Of a DNA stretch of 64,000 nucleotides, positions 40,582-48,626 are shown in pieces. The notes beneath the pieces are model-generated. The model ran no database searches. It had not been told where the DNA came from and saw only the letters and a program-made list of their open reading frames with translations. Origin of the DNA: Sphingomonas sp. IBVSS2 (GTDB lineage Bacteria > Pseudomonadota > Alphaproteobacteria > Sphingomonadales > Sphingomonadaceae); NCBI RefSeq assembly GCF_002127225.1, contig NZ_NFUR01000007.1:124001-188000 (forward strand). The letters run 5' to 3'. The translations under genes and the position numbers were made by a program. The stretch's first letter is position 1. Each line of letters starts with the position of its first letter.

Positions 40582-42267
40582 TCAGCGGTCGACCAGGAAC
40601 ATCGGGCTGGTCGCCGCGACGTAGAGCATCATCTGGGCGCGGCGGCGCGCCTGCACATTCGCATCGGCATTGGTGATCGGCGTGACGGCGGCCTTGAGCG
40701 CGTCCTTCTGCGCCTGGTTCAGCGTATTGGCGAACAAGATCAGGTCGATGCGGGACACCATCGCGTCGAGATCGGTGCCATAGGCCTCCCAGGCCGCCCA
40801 CAGGGGCTGGGTCAGCGAGGACATGGGCAGGCCGGAATCGAGCGCATATTCGCTGCGATTGGCATCGCCCGAGACCGTCCAGTCATAGACGAAATTGTGC
40901 CAGCGCAGCACGTTGGAGGTGTTGAGCAGCTTCGAGGCCGGGCTCTTCAGCACGGTCGATCCGGGCAGCGGGAAGTCGTCCGGATAGAAGTTGAACACCG
41001 AAGGCGCCCGGAACACCGGCTGGGCGAGATTGGCATCGCGGGTGGTGAAGACATAGCCGTCCGTCGCGAAGCCGATCGCGCGGGCGAGCGCGGTCATCAG
41101 CAGCACCGGTTCCTTGAGCTTGCCGCTGGTGCGGGTGGGCGCCGCGCGCGCCTCGCCGTCGAGCAGGACGGCGCGGACCACCGCCTTCATGTCGCCGCGC
41201 ACGCCCTTGCCATTGTCGGCGAACGCCGCCGCCACGCGGCCGACATAGGCCGGGCTCGGATTGGCGGTGACGAGGTGGACGATCATGTGGCGCGCGACGA
41301 AGGGCGCAGTGGAAGCGTTGTTGAACGCGGCATCGACCACCGCCGCGACGCTGGCTTCCTGCGTCGCGCCCGCGGCGACGGTGGCGCCGAGGAACTTCTT
41401 CTCCGTCGTGTCGTAGCGCGTCGCGACCTGGATCATCGGCTTGGAATAGTCGCGGGCATTGCCGTCGGTGATCGCGGCGCCGCCGACCCGGGCATAGGTC
41501 CAGCCGGTCAGCGCCCTGGCCACGCCCTTGATGTCGTCGGTCGCATAATTGGGCATGGCCGCGCCGCTGCCGTCGCGCTTCAGGCTGCCGTCCATGTTCA
41601 GCTGGTCCGGCCCCATCGAGAACAGCTGGAGCAGCTCACGGGCGTAATTCTCCGACGGGCCCGACTTGTTGCTGTCGGCCATGTCGAGATAGTCGCCCAT
41701 ATAGCCGCTCATCGTCACCTGCTGGAGGATGTCGCGATAATTGCCGAAGGCGTTGGCGAGGAAGATCTGGTTGAACGCGGCGATGCCCGCGGTCGAGTTC
41801 ACCTCCGTTTCGGAAGCGACGATCATCTGGCCGAGCGCGAAGGCGGTGCGCTGGCGCAGCTGGTCGGAACCGGCGACGGCGTTGGCGTAGAAGCGCATCG
41901 CCACCGGCGTGCGGCTGAAATGGGCGCGCGAGCAGACCGTGTCGTTGCTCGCGCAGAAATCGCGGCGCACTTCGGTGGCGAGATCGGCATAGGAACTGCT
42001 GGATGCGGCGAGCTGCTCGTCGACCCAGGCAGCGGCGCCGAGCTGCTTGATCCGGGCGACCAGATCGGGCGTGGGGCCGAAGCTCGCCTGCTTGGCGAGG
42101 CGTGCAGCGTCCCCTTCGGTGAACACGGCCGGCGTGGGCGTCGGTGCGGGCGTAGAGACCACGCCGCCGCCCCCCGAGGACGTGCCACCGCCGCCCGAAT
42201 CGCAACCCGCGAGCGCGAGCAAGCCAAGCGCCGCGCCAAGCACGGCCGGTTTTCTTTGCCGGAACAC
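40582..42267 (-). CDS. DUF1800 lipoprotein
   Basis: 561 residues from a GTG six bases after GGGGG. Lipobox LLALAGCDSGGGG (Cys21) and a Gly/Ser/Pro-rich linker (residues 22-45), then the all-helical DUF1800 domain: DAARLAKQASFGPTPDLVAR, ENYARELLQLFSMG, and RAPSVFNFYPDDFPLPGS. Paired with DUF1501. Function of the pair is unknown but both are outside the cytoplasm; secreted heme-peroxide or polymer-related roles have been suggested by others for related pairs. A longer upstream reading lacks a leader and is not preferred. Confidence 0.88.
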   Translation of the reverse strand: MFRQRKPAVLGAALGLLALAGCDSGGGGTSSGGGGVVSTPAPTPTPAVFTEGDAARLAKQASFGPTPDLVARIKQLGAAAWVDEQLAASSSSYADLATEVRRDFCASNDTVCSRAHFSRTPVAMRFYANAVAGSDQLRQRTAFALGQMIVASETEVNSTAGIAAFNQIFLANAFGNYRDILQQVTMSGYMGDYLDMADSNKSGPSENYARELLQLFSMGPDQLNMDGSLKRDGSGAAMPNYATDDIKGVARALTGWTYARVGGAAITDGNARDYSKPMIQVATRYDTTEKKFLGATVAAGATQEASVAAVVDAAFNNASTAPFVARHMIVHLVTANPSPAYVGRVAAAFADNGKGVRGDMKAVVRAVLLDGEARAAPTRTSGKLKEPVLLMTALARAIGFATDGYVFTTRDANLAQPVFRAPSVFNFYPDDFPLPGSTVLKSPASKLLNTSNVLRWHNFVYDWTVSGDANRSEYALDSGLPMSSLTQPLWAAWEAYGTDLDAMVSRIDLILFANTLNQAQKDALKAAVTPITNADANVQARRRAQMMLYVAATSPMFLVDR

Positions 42268-42483
42268 CAATTTCCCCCGCCCGCCGCGAGAAGCCGCGAC
42301 CTGCACGGGGATGCATAGTTTGTCGGCGGAATCCCAGCAACACGCGGAAATACCTAAGAGGGGCTTCAGTTCGATTGTGCCGGACGCAAGGGCGCGGATC
42401 CGGCCGGTAGTTGCGCAGCCGCAACGGTGCGAACGGCGACGAAACGATCGGAACATGGGACGGAATGCGCAGTCCGACAGCGC

Positions 42484-42529
42484 TTGACTCTTCCGCAATC
42501 ACGTCTCATATTTCTGTTATGACAGAAAT
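42484..42529 (+). promoter_or_regulatory. Promoter and palindromic operator at the GbsR-like regulator start
   Basis: TTGACT (42484-42489), 17 bases, CATATT (42507-42512). Transcription would begin at or near the ATG itself (42519), so the mRNA may be leaderless. A perfect palindrome ATTTCTGT / ACAGAAAT with a four-base spacer (42510-42517, 42522-42529) overlaps the -10 edge and the start codon, fitting autorepression. Confidence 0.65.
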
Positions 42530-43079
42530 TACGGACAATGCTGTTCAATTGCCGATCGCAGTGCAGCAGTTCGTGCTGCACTGGGGCGAGATGGGAGGGC
42601 AATGGGGCGTCAACCGCTCGGTCGCCCAGATCCATGCGCTGCTCTATCTCTCGGACCGGCCGCTCAACGCCGAGGAGATCAGCGACACGCTGCGCATCGC
42701 GCGGAGCAACACGTCGAACAGCCTGAAGGAGCTGCTCGGCTGGAAGCTGATCCGCCGCGTGCCCGTGATGGGCGACCGGCGCGATCATTACGAGGCCGAG
42801 GTCGACCTGATGCAGATGCTCACGCGCATCGCCCAGGGCCGCAAGGAGCGCGAGATCGATCCGGCGGTGGCGGCGCTGCGCGTGTGCACCGAGGAAGCCA
42901 GGCGCGACGGCCGCATCTCCGGCGTTGCGCGCCAGCGGATCGAGGCGATGCAGGATTTCGTCGTCACGATCGACGACTGGTACCAGCAGATGATGAGCGT
43001 GCCGCCGGGGCGACTGATGACGCTGATCAGGCTGGGCAAGCGGATCCTGGCGTTTCTGCCGAAGGGCAAGTCGGAATAG
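42519..43079 (+). CDS. GbsR/MarR-type transcriptional regulator
   Basis: 186 residues. Winged helix-turn-helix, with WGVNRSVAQIHALLYLSDRP (about 28-47) and ARSNTSNSLKELLGWKLIRR (about 66-85), typical of the GbsR branch of MarR proteins. First gene of the DUF4166 operon. The ligand is not known. The start is at the palindrome and no Shine-Dalgarno site is present, in line with a leaderless message. Confidence 0.88.
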   Translation: MTEITDNAVQLPIAVQQFVLHWGEMGGQWGVNRSVAQIHALLYLSDRPLNAEEISDTLRIARSNTSNSLKELLGWKLIRRVPVMGDRRDHYEAEVDLMQMLTRIAQGRKEREIDPAVAALRVCTEEARRDGRISGVARQRIEAMQDFVVTIDDWYQQMMSVPPGRLMTLIRLGKRILAFLPKGKSE

Positions 43080-43109
43080 CGGCCGGCACGACCGCGGAAA
43101 GGACGGCAT

Positions 43110-43811
43110 ATGGACATGGCGGTCGGAGCAGCGGCGCAAGGCTGTGCGCCGGGTTCGCTGGCGCGCTACGCCGATTGGCATCGCCGGCCGGCGCCATGCC
43201 GCGACGATGCGGAAAGCCCCTTTGCCCGGCTGCTCGGCCAGCGCTGGCTGTTCCTGCCGCCCGCGACGCGCCGCCGCTTCCTGCGCAAGATCGAGGCGGG
43301 GGCATGTGTCTCCTATCTCGGCGAAGTCGCCGAATGCCGGATGAGCCGGGTGGGGTGGGCGTTGGCGCAGGCTGCGCGGCTCATCGGCGGGCCGTTGCCG
43401 CTCGGTACGGAAGTGGGGGTGTCGGCCAGCGTGAGCGTGACGGCGGACGCCGACGGCCAGGGCCAATATTGGACGCGGCAATATGGCCGTGCACAGGGTT
43501 TTCCACAGGTTATCCACAGCGCCAAGCGCTTTGCCGGGCCGACGGGGATCGAGGAATATCTGGGGCTTGGCGTTGGCATTGCGCTCCGGCTCGGAGAGGC
43601 GGGCGGGGCGCTGCTGTTCGTCAGCGACCATTATTTCCTGAAACTTGGCCGGTTTCGGGTGAAGCTGCCGGGCTGGGCGATGCCCGGTGCGCTGACGGTG
43701 GGGCATATGGACCTGGGCGGGGGGCGGTTCCTGTTCAGTCTCGACCTGGTGCATCCCTGGCTGGGCGAGCTGGTTCACCAGCTCTGCGTGTTCGCGGATC
43801 CGGCGGAATGA
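43110..43811 (+). CDS. DUF4166 domain protein
   Basis: 233 residues, mostly one DUF4166 domain (about 35-233): FARLLGQRWLFLPPATRRRF, VTADADGQGQYWTRQYGRAQ, GALLFVSDHYFLKLGRFRVK, ending HPWLGELVHQLCVFAD. No membrane helix or leader. The same domain recurs at the C-terminus of the last gene in this operon. Function unknown. Coding sequence holds two DnaA-box-like nonamers (43499-43518). ATG/TGA overlap with the next gene. Confidence 0.85.
   Translation: MDMAVGAAAQGCAPGSLARYADWHRRPAPCRDDAESPFARLLGQRWLFLPPATRRRFLRKIEAGACVSYLGEVAECRMSRVGWALAQAARLIGGPLPLGTEVGVSASVSVTADADGQGQYWTRQYGRAQGFPQVIHSAKRFAGPTGIEEYLGLGVGIALRLGEAGGALLFVSDHYFLKLGRFRVKLPGWAMPGALTVGHMDLGGGRFLFSLDLVHPWLGELVHQLCVFADPAE
43499..43518 (+). 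promoter_or_regulatory. Two DnaA-box-like nonamers inside the DUF4166 gene
   Basis: TTTTCCACA (43499-43507) and TTATCCACA (43510-43518) in tandem, eleven bases apart; the second is the perfect E. coli consensus. They are inside a gene, so may be chance. Confidence 0.35.
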
Positions 43812-44206
43812 AGGGCGGCGGCTCACTTTTCCTTGCCGGAGCGGCGGCGATCTGGGCTGCGGGATTGGCGGCCGCCCTTGGCACGGCCGTCTGGGTCGGC
43901 GGCTTTGGCTTCGGGGTGCTGATGGCGATGGTTCTGGCCGCGTTCGTCGCGCTGCTCCATTTGCTTTTCCTCGGGCTGCCGGCCTTCCTCATCCTGGGGA
44001 TGCTGGGGCCGGTACGCTGGTGGCAGGCGGGGCTTGTCGGGATCCTGGTCGCTCTGCCGTTGCCGTTGTTCCTGCAGGGCGTCCATCCCCGGGCTCCCGG
44101 CATTCCGGCCGAAGCCCTGGCCGGGTTGCTGTGGTTCTGCGGTTCGGGGCTGGCCGGCGGGCTCGCCTTTCGTGCGGTATATGGCGCAGGGAACACGAGG
44201 GCGTGA
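43808..44206 (+). CDS. Four-helix membrane protein
   Basis: 132 residues with about four hydrophobic helices (6-31, 33-55, 65-88, 103-122) and short loops. No family recognised. Coupled on both sides (ATGA at 43808-43811 and GTGA at 44203-44206) with DUF4166 genes, which ties it to their role. Confidence 0.75.
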   Translation: MKGGGSLFLAGAAAIWAAGLAAALGTAVWVGGFGFGVLMAMVLAAFVALLHLLFLGLPAFLILGMLGPVRWWQAGLVGILVALPLPLFLQGVHPRAPGIPAEALAGLLWFCGSGLAGGLAFRAVYGAGNTRA

Positions 44207-45810
44207 GCCGCATCCTCGTCATCGGCGGCTATGGCGGGTTCGGTGCGCGGCTGAGCCTGCGGCTGCTCCGTGCCGGGCACGGGGTGCTGGTGGCGGGGCG
44301 GCGTTTCGATAGGGCAGCGGCGTTTTGCGCGGGGTTGGAGGGGGCGGAGCCCGTGGTGGCGGATCGGACCAACGGCATCGGCATGGTGCTGGCGCGCGAG
44401 CGGCCCGACCTGGTGATCGATGCGGCCGGCCCCTTCCAGGGCAGCGGCCATACCGTGCCCGAAGCGTGCATCGCGATGCGCATCCCCTATCTCGACCTCG
44501 CGGATTCGCGCGATTTCGTGACCGGGATCGCGGCGCTGAACAAGGGTGCCGCGGTAACGGTGCCGATCGTCAGCGGCGCCTCGAGCGTGCCGGCGCTATC
44601 CGGCGCCGTGGCGCGTGCGCTGGCGGAGGGGCTGGCGCGGGTCGAGCGTGTCGACATCGCGATCAGCGCTTCGAACCGGGCAGTGGCCGGCCCATCGGTG
44701 GCGGCCGCGATCCTCTCCTATGTCGGCAAGCCGGTGCGCGTCTGGCGCGGCCAGCGCTGGACGCAGGCGACGGGCTGGCAGGACCTGCGCCGCGAGCGCT
44801 TCGCCATCGAAGGAGGAGGAAGGTCGCTCCGCCGCTGGATCGCGCTCGCCGAAGTGCCGGACCTGTCGCTGGTGCCGGAACGGTTGCCCGGCCGCCCGGC
44901 CACGACCTTCCGTGCCGGTACCGAGCTCGGGTTCCAGATGCTCGCCCTGTGGCTGTTGAGCTGGCCGGTCCGCTGGGGCTGGCTCGGGACGCTGCGCGGC
45001 GCGGCGCCCCGGCTGCACAGGCTCCAGCGGATCACCGCCTGGGCCGGGAGCGACCGATCGGCCATGTCGGTCACCCTGGTCGGGCCGGGTGTCCGCCGGC
45101 GCTGGACGCTGATCGCCGATCGCGGGGACGGGCCTGAAATTCCCACGCTGGCGGCGGAACTGCTCGCCGGGGACATTCTGGCCGGCCGGGTGCCGCCGGG
45201 CGCGCAGGATGCGAGCGGGCTGTTGACGCTCGACCGGTTCGAGTCGCTCTTCGCCGGCCTGGCCATCCGCCATGCGGTGCGCGAATATGCGGTCGAGCCG
45301 CTCTACGCACGGGCCATGCGCGCGCGCTTCGCCCAACTGCCGGAGCAGGTGCGTGCCATGCACGCGCTATATGGCGATGCCGGTGCGGAGGGGGAAGGCG
45401 AGGTGCGCCGGGGCAGGGGCCTGGCCTGGCTGGTCGGGCGGGTGATGGGCTTCCCGCCGGGCGGCAGCTATCCGCTCCGCGTCGTCTTCGCGGCCAGGGG
45501 CGGCAAGGAACGCTGGACGCGGGATTTCGGCGGCCATGTCTTTTCGAGCGAACTCAGCCAGGCGGGGCAGGGCGTCGCGGAGCGCTTCGGCCCGCTGCGC
45601 TTCGCCTTCGATCTCCCTTCGGACGGCAAGGGGTTGCAGATGGTGCTGCGGCGCTGGAGCGCGTTCGGCGTGCCGATGCCGCGCCTGCTGGAACCCCGCA
45701 TCATCGCGCGCGAATGGCAGGAGGATGGCCGCTTCCGCTTCGAGGTGGGGGTAGCCCTGCCGCTGCTTGGCGAAGTGGTCCATTATACCGGCTGGCTGGC
45801 GCGCCTCTAG
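44203..45810 (+). CDS. Rossmann-fold (saccharopine dehydrogenase-like) protein fused to DUF4166
   Basis: 535 residues from GTG. Residues 3-130: RILVIGGYGGFGARLSLRLL and DLVIDAAGPFQGSGHTVPEA, as in saccharopine-dehydrogenase-like reductases. The region 130-330 follows that fold, with AALNKGAAVTVPIVSGASSV. Residues about 350-535 hold DUF4166: RAMHALYGDAGAEGEGEVRR, GGKERWTRDFGGHVFSSELS, ending FEVGVALPLLGEVVHYTGWL. Likely an NAD(P)-dependent reaction on a lipid or small amine; the true substrate is not known. Ends overlapping a convergent gene by four bases. Confidence 0.87.
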   Translation: MSRILVIGGYGGFGARLSLRLLRAGHGVLVAGRRFDRAAAFCAGLEGAEPVVADRTNGIGMVLARERPDLVIDAAGPFQGSGHTVPEACIAMRIPYLDLADSRDFVTGIAALNKGAAVTVPIVSGASSVPALSGAVARALAEGLARVERVDIAISASNRAVAGPSVAAAILSYVGKPVRVWRGQRWTQATGWQDLRRERFAIEGGGRSLRRWIALAEVPDLSLVPERLPGRPATTFRAGTELGFQMLALWLLSWPVRWGWLGTLRGAAPRLHRLQRITAWAGSDRSAMSVTLVGPGVRRRWTLIADRGDGPEIPTLAAELLAGDILAGRVPPGAQDASGLLTLDRFESLFAGLAIRHAVREYAVEPLYARAMRARFAQLPEQVRAMHALYGDAGAEGEGEVRRGRGLAWLVGRVMGFPPGGSYPLRVVFAARGGKERWTRDFGGHVFSSELSQAGQGVAERFGPLRFAFDLPSDGKGLQMVLRRWSAFGVPMPRLLEPRIIAREWQEDGRFRFEVGVALPLLGEVVHYTGWLARL

Positions 45811-46292
45811 CGCAGCCAGCGCGCCATTCGGGGATAGGCGGGGAGGCCGAGCTGGGCGGCCTGATGCGGCTCGGCGGTCATGCCGAAATATTGCAGCATC
45901 GGCGGCCCAGGCCCGGCGCCGCTGTCGAATGCGGCCGCCAGCGCTTCGCCGCCGCCGAGATAGCCATGGGCATGGAACAGCGCGCGCGTGTCGATGCCGA
46001 TCGCGCGGGCGGCGGCATAGGACCAGGCGATCGCCGCCATCTCCTCGCCCGGATCGTCGCGGACCTCGCAGAGCGTCGGGCGGTCGGCGGGATCCGTGAC
46101 GGCGACATGGCCGGCCTCGTGGAGCAGGTCGCCGGGGTGGAAGGGGCGGGCGGGATCGAGCACCAGCCCGCCGCTGCGCACCTCGATGCCGGGCAGGAAG
46201 CTGTCGCCCTCGATCCTGCCCCGGGACACCGGGATCCCGATCTCGTCGAGAAAGGCCAGGATGCGGGCCGTGTCGGGATGGTCGAGCGCCAT
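45807..46292 (-). CDS. Small zincin-like protein with HEAGH motif
   Basis: 161 residues without leader. DLLHEAGHVAVTDPADRPTL (about 55-74) has the HExxH zinc motif, and the later EEMAAIAWSYAAARAIG offers a Glu that could be the third ligand, as in IrrE/ImmA-like domains. No HTH is present. Role unknown. The stop overlaps the Rossmann-DUF4166 stop; no gene follows on its strand. Confidence 0.7.
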   Translation of the reverse strand: MALDHPDTARILAFLDEIGIPVSRGRIEGDSFLPGIEVRSGGLVLDPARPFHPGDLLHEAGHVAVTDPADRPTLCEVRDDPGEEMAAIAWSYAAARAIGIDTRALFHAHGYLGGGEALAAAFDSGAGPGPPMLQYFGMTAEPHQAAQLGLPAYPRMARWLR

Positions 46293-46328
46293 GGCGCGAG
46301 GCTAGCCGCGGTCGGCGTCGGCGCACAA

Positions 46329-46366
46329 ACGAAAAGGGCGGCCCGTTGCCGGACCGCCCCTTCGTT
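46329..46366 (-). terminator. Rho-independent terminator of rplM-rpsI
   Basis: Read leftward: a GC-rich stem GGGGCGGTCCGG / GGGCCGCCC with a CAAC-type loop, outer AACGAA/TTCGTT pairs, and TTTTCGTTTG after it. Seventeen bases past the rpsI stop. Confidence 0.8.
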
Positions 46367-46383
46367 GTTCCGTGAAGAACCGC

Positions 46384-46941
46384 TTAGCGCTTCGAGAACT
46401 GGAAGCTGCGGCGCGCCTTGGCCCGGCCGTACTTCTTGCGCTCGACCGTGCGGCTGTCGCGGGTCAGGAAGCCGGCCTGCTTCACCGGAGTGCGCAGGAT
46501 CGGCTCGTACTTGGTGAGCGCCTGGCTGATGCCGTGCTTCACCGCACCGGCCTGGCCCGAAAGGCCGCCGCCCTTGACGGTGCAGACGACGTCATACTGG
46601 CCCTCGCGCTCGGTGATGCCGAACACCTGGTTGATGACGAGACGCAGCGTCGGGCGCGCGAAATAGACTTCCTGATCGCGACCGTTGATCGTGATCTTGC
46701 CGGTGCCGGGCTTCAGCCACACGCGCGCGACGGCATCCTTGCGGCGGCCGGTCGCATAGGCGCGGCCGAACTTGTCGAGCTCCTGCTGGCGCAGCACGGC
46801 CGGGGTCGACGGCGCGTCGAGCTGGCCGGCGAGATATGCCTCGGCGCGGTTGTCGGACGAAGCCTGGGCCTCGGCGGCCACGGCCTGCTCACCGGCGGCG
46901 ATGGCGCCGAGATCGGAAAGGGACTGGCGGTTGTCGGACAT
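46384..46941 (-). CDS. rpsI: 30S ribosomal protein S9
   Basis: 185 residues. The last 130 match S9 (YATGRRKDAVARVWLKPGTG near 63-82, and the C-terminal KKYGRAKARRSFQFSKR that reaches into the P site). The first 50 are an Ala-, Gln-rich extension, common in alphaproteobacteria. Shares one base with the rplM stop (TAATG), so the two are co-translated. A terminator follows. Confidence 0.97.
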   Translation of the reverse strand: MSDNRQSLSDLGAIAAGEQAVAAEAQASSDNRAEAYLAGQLDAPSTPAVLRQQELDKFGRAYATGRRKDAVARVWLKPGTGKITINGRDQEVYFARPTLRLVINQVFGITEREGQYDVVCTVKGGGLSGQAGAVKHGISQALTKYEPILRTPVKQAGFLTRDSRTVERKKYGRAKARRSFQFSKR

Positions 46942-47420
46942 TATGCGCCCACCTTGTTCTTGCGGCTCATGCCGGCGATGTCGAGGACCTCGGGGTTCTG
47001 GGCTTCGTGGGGATGCTCGGCACCATTGTAGATGCGCAGGTTGCGCATCTGCTGGCGACCCAGCGGACCGCGCGGGATCATGCGCTCCACGGCCTTTTCG
47101 AGCACGCGCTCCGGGAAACGACCCTCGAGCACCTTGCCCGCGGTGATCCCCTTGATGCCGCCCGCATAGCCGGTGTGCTTGTAGTACACCTTCTGGGCCA
47201 GCTTCTTGCCGGTGAACCGGATCTTGTCCGCGTTGATGACGATGACGTTGTCACCGCAATCGACGTGCGGGGTGAAGCTCGTCTTGTGCTTCCCGCGCAG
47301 GACGTTGGCGATCACGACGGCAGCGCGGCCGACGATCAGGCCATCGGCATCGACGATGTGCCACTTCTTCTCCACCTCGGCCGGCTTGGCCGACTTGGTG
47401 GTCTTCATCAGCGCCTTCAT
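46941..47420 (-). CDS. rplM: 50S ribosomal protein L13
   Basis: 159 residues. WHIVDADGLIVGRAAVVIAN, NVIVINADKIRFTGKKLAQK and AVERMIPRGPLGRQQMRNLR are the family blocks. L13 helps start 50S assembly. First gene of the rplM-rpsI operon. On its strand the 133-base leader holds a TTGACT box about 90 bases ahead of the start; no clear -10 was found. Confidence 0.97.
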   Translation of the reverse strand: MKALMKTTKSAKPAEVEKKWHIVDADGLIVGRAAVVIANVLRGKHKTSFTPHVDCGDNVIVINADKIRFTGKKLAQKVYYKHTGYAGGIKGITAGKVLEGRFPERVLEKAVERMIPRGPLGRQQMRNLRIYNGAEHPHEAQNPEVLDIAGMSRKNKVGA

Positions 47421-47553
47421 GGGCGAGACCTTTCGAGTATGAAACGCAAGCGCGCCACCCTTCCGGGCAGCGCGGTTGATGGCCCTCTGACGATTCGCGC
47501 GGAGAAAGTCAAGAAAAGCGCGGGTTTGCTGACGGGTACTGGAATACCATAGC

Positions 47554-48312
47554 CTAATCGGCGACCCGTTCCACGGTGAGCGATGTGACGCTGACCTTCT
47601 CCAGGCCGCCCGCCCGGATGCGCAGCGTCTTGCTGTTGCGCGTGATCAGCCCGGTGCGGGGATCCATGTCGGTCACGCGCTCGAACGCCACGTCGGCCGC
47701 ATCGGCGCGGACGGTGCTGCGGAGCAAACCGCCCGGCAGCGCGACGACGGTGCGCTGCCCCTCGAGCGCTGTCGTGCCGCCATAGGCCGATTGGCCGGGC
47801 AGCCGGACCGGCGTGCTGCCGGGGGTCATCGCCTCGTCCGCAATCACCGCCACCACGAGCGAGCCGAGCATCGCGCGCTGGCGTTCCACCGGCAGTGCGC
47901 GGAGCGGGGCCGCGATGCGCGCGGCGAGCTTCTCGCGCTCCGTCGGCGCCAGGGTGCGCCGGGCGGCGGCGATGTCGGCGACACGCTGGCAGAAGCGCTC
48001 CCACAGCGCCGCCATGTCGTCGATCGCGACGACGGCGCCCCGCGGATCGAGATGGAAGACGATCGTCTTACCGGCAAATGCCTCGAACCCGGCTTCATAG
48101 GCGGCGGCGGTGCTGTCCGGGGTTTCGCCGACGCCGGCGCGCAGCGTCACTTCGGCGCGATAGCCTGTGCCCTCGCGCGCGAAGCGGACATCGCGCTCCA
48201 TGCGATAGATGCGGGCGTCGTCGCGGCGTTCGGTCACCACGCGCCGCGGCGCATCCAGCGGCGGGGCGAAGCCGGCCGTGCTGGCCTGGAGGACGATCGC
48301 GGCGAGCAGCAT
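47554..48312 (-). CDS. Exported protein of unknown function
   Basis: 252 residues; short leader (MLLAAIVLQASTAGFAPPL). Beta-rich mature part with a repeated RTVVALPGG-type stretch and a C-terminus RIRAGGLEKVSVTSLTVERV. Resembles in layout the secreted protein at 15016-15849. No family recognised. The ATG shares one base with the cutA stop (TGATG). Confidence 0.72.
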   Translation of the reverse strand: MLLAAIVLQASTAGFAPPLDAPRRVVTERRDDARIYRMERDVRFAREGTGYRAEVTLRAGVGETPDSTAAAYEAGFEAFAGKTIVFHLDPRGAVVAIDDMAALWERFCQRVADIAAARRTLAPTEREKLAARIAAPLRALPVERQRAMLGSLVVAVIADEAMTPGSTPVRLPGQSAYGGTTALEGQRTVVALPGGLLRSTVRADAADVAFERVTDMDPRTGLITRNSKTLRIRAGGLEKVSVTSLTVERVAD

Positions 48313-48626
48313 CAGCGCGTCTCGCCCTCCACCCAGGCGGCCACCCGCTCGTCGGCAGTCACGGTCCAGCTCTCGATCACCGGCAGCTCATAAGGGTGGA
48401 GCGCGGCGATCCGCGCGCGCAGCCGAGTGGCGAGCATCGGGCGCGTCTTGAACAATACCGGCACTTCCTCAGCCCGCTCCAGCGCGCCGTGCCACAGATA
48501 GAGCGAAGCGCAGGGGGCGAGGATGTTGGCGCAGGCGGCGAGATGCTCGGCGAGCACGGTTTCCGCCACGCGCTCCGCATCCGCGCGGGCGGCGAAGGTT
48601 ACGTAGAAGAGCGCGATCTCGCTCAA
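48312..48626 (-). CDS. cutA: CutA1 divalent-cation tolerance protein
   Basis: 104 residues from a TTG that overlaps the ctaA stop (TTGA). ARADAERVAETVLAEHLAAC, ANILAPCASLYLWHGALERA and EEVPVLFKTRPMLATRLRAR match CutA1, a trimeric small protein linked to copper tolerance. Length is standard. Between heme A synthase, a copper-enzyme assembly protein, and an exported protein; a metal-related unit is plausible. Confidence 0.92.
   Translation of the reverse strand: MSEIALFYVTFAARADAERVAETVLAEHLAACANILAPCASLYLWHGALERAEEVPVLFKTRPMLATRLRARIAALHPYELPVIESWTVTADERVAAWVEGETR

Noticed and set aside
39283..42318. A 1011-residue plus-strand reading frame opposite the DUF1501-DUF1800 genes
   Set aside because: High-GC shadow. 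It is low-complexity, rich in His, Arg, Gly and Ala, with no recognisable domain, and lies antisense to clear genes.
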